Below are positions 61,471 through 64,000 of a DNA stretch of 64,000 bases, piece after piece. The translations under genes and the position numbers were made by a program. Each line of letters opens with the position of its first letter. The stretch's first letter is position 1. The DNA comes from Amoebidium appalachense (Eukaryota; Ichthyosporea), in NCBI GenBank assembly GCA_963693365.1, contig CAVNZM010000004.1, positions 2,418,001 to 2,482,000 of the forward strand, given 5' to 3'. Below the pieces are notes generated by a model. The model was not told where the DNA came from. It worked only from the letters and a program-made list of their open reading frames with translations, and did no database searches.

Positions 61471-62642
61471 GGGGTGTGTGAGGAGTGCTGGCTGTGGCGA
61501 TGGTGATGGCGAGTGTGTGTGCATGCGTGTGTTTGTTTTTGTTTTTGTTTGTGTCCGTGTGTGTTTGAGGGAGGGAGGGGGGAGGGAGGGGGGGGGAAGA
61601 GGGGGGGAGGGGGGGGAGGGAGGGAGCGTGGAGGATACTATGATAGAGCAAAATGATGCAAGTCGATATGCCCTTACCTGGCCCATAAGTGGAAAATCAG
61701 CAGTGGTACGATAGTGCAACGACATGTTGAACTGGGCCATGTGGCGTCTATCTCGCCAGCGTGGATAGTTAGCAGGGGACTCCAAGGAAAAGGCTATCCA
61801 TTGTTGGCCTTTTGGCCGGCTATTGTATTGCGAACTTGAGATATGTTCCGGTGGATATACCACTGCGGCAGCCATCGCTTCTTTGCTGTAATCTTCGCCG
61901 AACACACACCTGTGTTTGCAGCCTGTGTGGGCAGGGGTTGTGAGCGGGACTGTATGTGTGTGTGCGAAAGGACGATTAAATGGATATAGAGGGATATTTT
62001 TCGACGTTTGTGCGAGGAAAGTGCTGTTAACGTTTGAGGGTTGGGAAGAGGTAGAAGAAGAAGACAACGAGAAAGAAGAATAAGAAGAATCCAGGGAGAA
62101 AACGAGAAGCATTTCCCGAGGCTTTCAGTATAGGTAGGTATGGTGTTGCTTATGTGAGCTACATGCCCATCACGAACTGATGGTTTCATTTCTGTCTTTG
62201 CAATATGTAAGCATATTAATTTGATTTTGTATAATGGCTGCTTCCGTGCTAAATAGGACTGGTTTAACAGGTGCGCTCACCGATTCTGCAATGTAAACAT
62301 ACAGCACCTCAAAAATTTCTTTGAAATGTGTGCAACCATTTAGTTTCACCAGGTGGTGCATTTTGTGCCCATCCACCCCGGATCGCTTTTTCTAAACCCA
62401 CCTGTGTTTTCCCCTGTCGTAAAGTCCCACGTGTATCCACTCTTCGAAAGGATGTATACAGGCTCCTTGTAACTTACTCCGCCCTCCTCAACCTGCTGTT
62501 CTTTATTCCCATTTTCTTCCAACACAACTCCAACTCCACCCTCCAGGAAAAAGAAAAAATATGTTACAGCCAGGCAGAAAAAGAAGAATGTTATTCGTAC
62601 AGTGGCTTGGAGGTTAGTGATTCGTATCACTCTCCGTGCCAT
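59435..62642 (-). CDS. Alpha-1,3-fucosyltransferase, GT10 family (4 exons, 398 aa)
   Basis: Transfers fucose from GDP-fucose to glycan acceptors in the Golgi lumen. Exons, 5' to 3': 62402-62642, 61678-61922, 60498-60970, 59435-59672; all GT-AG, in phase (1197 nt). An N-terminal signal anchor is seen at about 16-36 ('VRITFFFFCLAVTYFFFFL'), giving a type II topology. The acceptor-side domain has 'CVFGEDYSKEAMAAAVVY', 'RPKGQQWIAFSLESPANY' and 'FNMSLHYRTTADFPLMGQ'. The donor-side domain shows the GT10 signature 'HFAAENSNCDDYHTEKVYQA' and 'GAVPVYMGG' (about 270-301), then 'FVPEGSVI'. The last exon matches the family's C-terminal helix ('TPADLAAHLLYLASNETAYM', 'EYHAW'). Linkage type (core versus Lewis) is not settled. 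The stem between anchor and domain is short. Confidence 0.9.
59790..60345. repeat. Cluster of G-tracts in fucosyltransferase intron 3
   Basis: G-runs of about 26-37 at 59813-59838, 59992-60020, 60044-60073, 60153-60194 (interrupted) and 60310-60345, separated by GGA-rich sequence. Confidence 0.9.
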
Positions 62643-63334
62643 GCTGACTAACGCACCCTAAATATGGTGTCTTCGCAAGCTTTAATTTTGAGAACATCAG
62701 TTTTGTTGCACTTGCTTGTTATATAGCACCTAAAGACAAGGCATGGTGCCAACGATTTTTTCGGTACAAATCTTTCCAGAGGAGTACTTGAAACAATGCA
62801 CTTCGTCGGTCCCAACCTAACACAGCAGCACACACACACAAGTAAGCCATGGCCTGAGGGACCACACGGGATACCGATGTTGCCTACATGTACAGAAAAT
62901 ACATAGGTAGTGCTCACTGGTCAGTCACAAAATGCACTAACGGAGTTCGAAAGAGGCCCTGCATATGCATTCCAGCACAGATTCCATTGACGCCATGATT
63001 GCGCAAACCTGCATTTTAGCGGGAAAACCTGATCCACCCAGCCTTCCAGAGTTCCATGGATCCAGCAGCTCAGACTGAACTCAGTCAAACGCAAGCACCA
63101 TGCACTAACTGCATGCACCGACTAAAATCTTGTGGGGATAGCCGGGAAACTCCTGTAGCATTACGGTGAACGTCATATTCTCTACTTCACTCCGCATATT
63201 GCAAGCTCAGTAACATTACCTTTTAGACTTGTGCCCTCGAAGGGGCTAAACTGGTTAACGCGTTGCAGAAAAGAAGCACTCTTCTTGTTTTACGAAATCG
63301 CTGCTTTCTTGTTTTCCCTCTTTTTTCCTTGAAG
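62643..63334. promoter_or_regulatory. Divergent spacer fucosyltransferase / unknown coiled-coil gene
   Basis: About 690 bp of ordinary sequence, without homopolymers, between two divergent start codons. No TATA box recognised. Presumably holds both promoters. Confidence 0.5.
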
Positions 63335-63472
63335 ATGCAGCGGGCAGCAAAGCCTGTGGCGCCAAGCAAGGCTCAGCTGCAGGGGGAGCTTCTCCATGCG
63401 CAACTGCAGCAGACATACTATGTTCAGGCTATGCTGGATAGCTCCTTTAGGGCACAGGAGCAGCAGGCAAAG
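63335..63472 (+). CDS. First coding exon of an unidentified gene (partial, 46 codons)
   Basis: ATG follows a pyrimidine-rich stretch. The exon encodes 'MQRAAKPVAPSKAQLQGELL' then 'HAQLQQTYYVQAMLDSSF' and 'RAQEQQAK', ending at a GTGCGT donor in phase 0. Gln/Ala/Leu-rich helix, probably coiled coil. The gene continues beyond the window. The family is not recognised. Support is the clean donor, the helix-like codon content and the contrast with the CA-repeat intron that follows. Confidence 0.45.
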
Positions 63473-63735
63473 GTGCGTAGAAACAAGCACACAGCTACAC
63501 GTGGGAGAATGCTAGACAAGCGCATGCACCCACATCTGCACCAGCACATGCGTGCATGATGGGAATTTAGCACACGGGCATGCATATAGAAGCACACACA
63601 ATCGAGCATGCACACAGACAAGAACATGTAGGTGCATATACACAAACACATACACACAGAGGAGGAGGGAGGGGCAGGGATAGAAAGGAAGACAGAGAAA
63701 GAAGGGGTGGGGCTAAACACACACGCGCAGGCAAA

Positions 63736-63786
<51 letters not shown>

Positions 63787-63798
63787 ACAAACACGCAC

Positions 63799-63849
<51 letters not shown>

Positions 63850-64000
63850 TACACCTACATTTGCACACACTTGCAGGAATATTAATTCATATTTATTCAT
63901 ATAGCCCTGCCATCCCCCCCCCCCCCCTCCCCCCTCCGTCCCCTCCCCCAGCCCAATATTATATTTTTCCCTAACCCCCAGCCCCCCCGGCCCCCCCCCC
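63473..64000. repeat. CA-repeat intron sequence and C-tracts
   Basis: Degenerate ACAC sequence, pure CA repeats (about 63738-63845), then C-tracts to the window end. Presumed first intron of the gene starting at 63335. No further exon visible. Confidence 0.7.

Overview
The window is nuclear DNA from an intron-rich eukaryote, most likely a protist. It carries about 49 GT-AG introns whose flanking codons join in phase, a tRNA gene that does not encode CCA, a non-LTR retrotransposon, and eukaryote-only genes (diacylglycerol kinase, CCDC93, TTC19, TOM7, RPLP2, a GT10 fucosyltransferase). Introns and spacers are packed with long C- or G-homopolymers, (CA/TG)n, (CT)n and minisatellites. Most long open frames (poly-Pro, poly-Gly, Cys-Val, His-Thr) are translations of these tracts and are not genes. 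The lineage cannot be fixed from sequence alone: the TOM7 C-terminus reads like the plant form, while CCDC93 and TTC19 are close in length and layout to the animal proteins.

Layout. 1-2483: upstream spacer, perhaps the 3' end of a gene outside the window. 2507-15959 (+): 16-exon diacylglycerol kinase with three C1 modules, the catalytic domain and the accessory domain; a tRNA-Leu(UAG) lies inside its 14th intron. 18116-20434 (-): 5'-truncated LINE with an uninterrupted reverse transcriptase frame and a 38-nt poly(A) tail. 21305-23914 (+): two-exon TOM7. 26081-37581 (-): 16-exon CCDC93, with one apparent single-base frameshift. 38839-39332 (+): ribosomal protein P2, with TATA box and poly(A) signal. 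40505-47656 (-): 10-exon TTC19, with presequence and membrane anchor. 48000-52400: AT-rich spacer with an inverted repeat and only weak gene candidates. 52430-57782 (+): six-exon maltose/galactoside-type O-acetyltransferase. 59435-62642 (-): four-exon alpha-1,3-fucosyltransferase. 63335-end (+): first exon of an unidentified coiled-coil gene.

The genes are unrelated housekeeping functions rather than an operon-like system: lipid signalling, mitochondrial import (TOM7), complex III maintenance (TTC19), endosomal recycling (CCDC93), translation (RPLP2), Golgi glycosylation (fucosyltransferase) and sugar acetylation. CCDC93/RPLP2 and the fucosyltransferase/63335 gene are divergent pairs; TOM7/CCDC93 and RPLP2/TTC19 are convergent.

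The most unusual material is in the non-coding DNA: a dispersed repeat of about 207 bp whose 3' end abuts a C-tract (seven recognisable copies, several in introns), recurrent polar composite tracts of the form (TG)n-(T)n-(G)n or the complement (C)n-(A)n/(CA)n, and a 32-bp perfect hairpin flanked exactly by 8-bp direct repeats.
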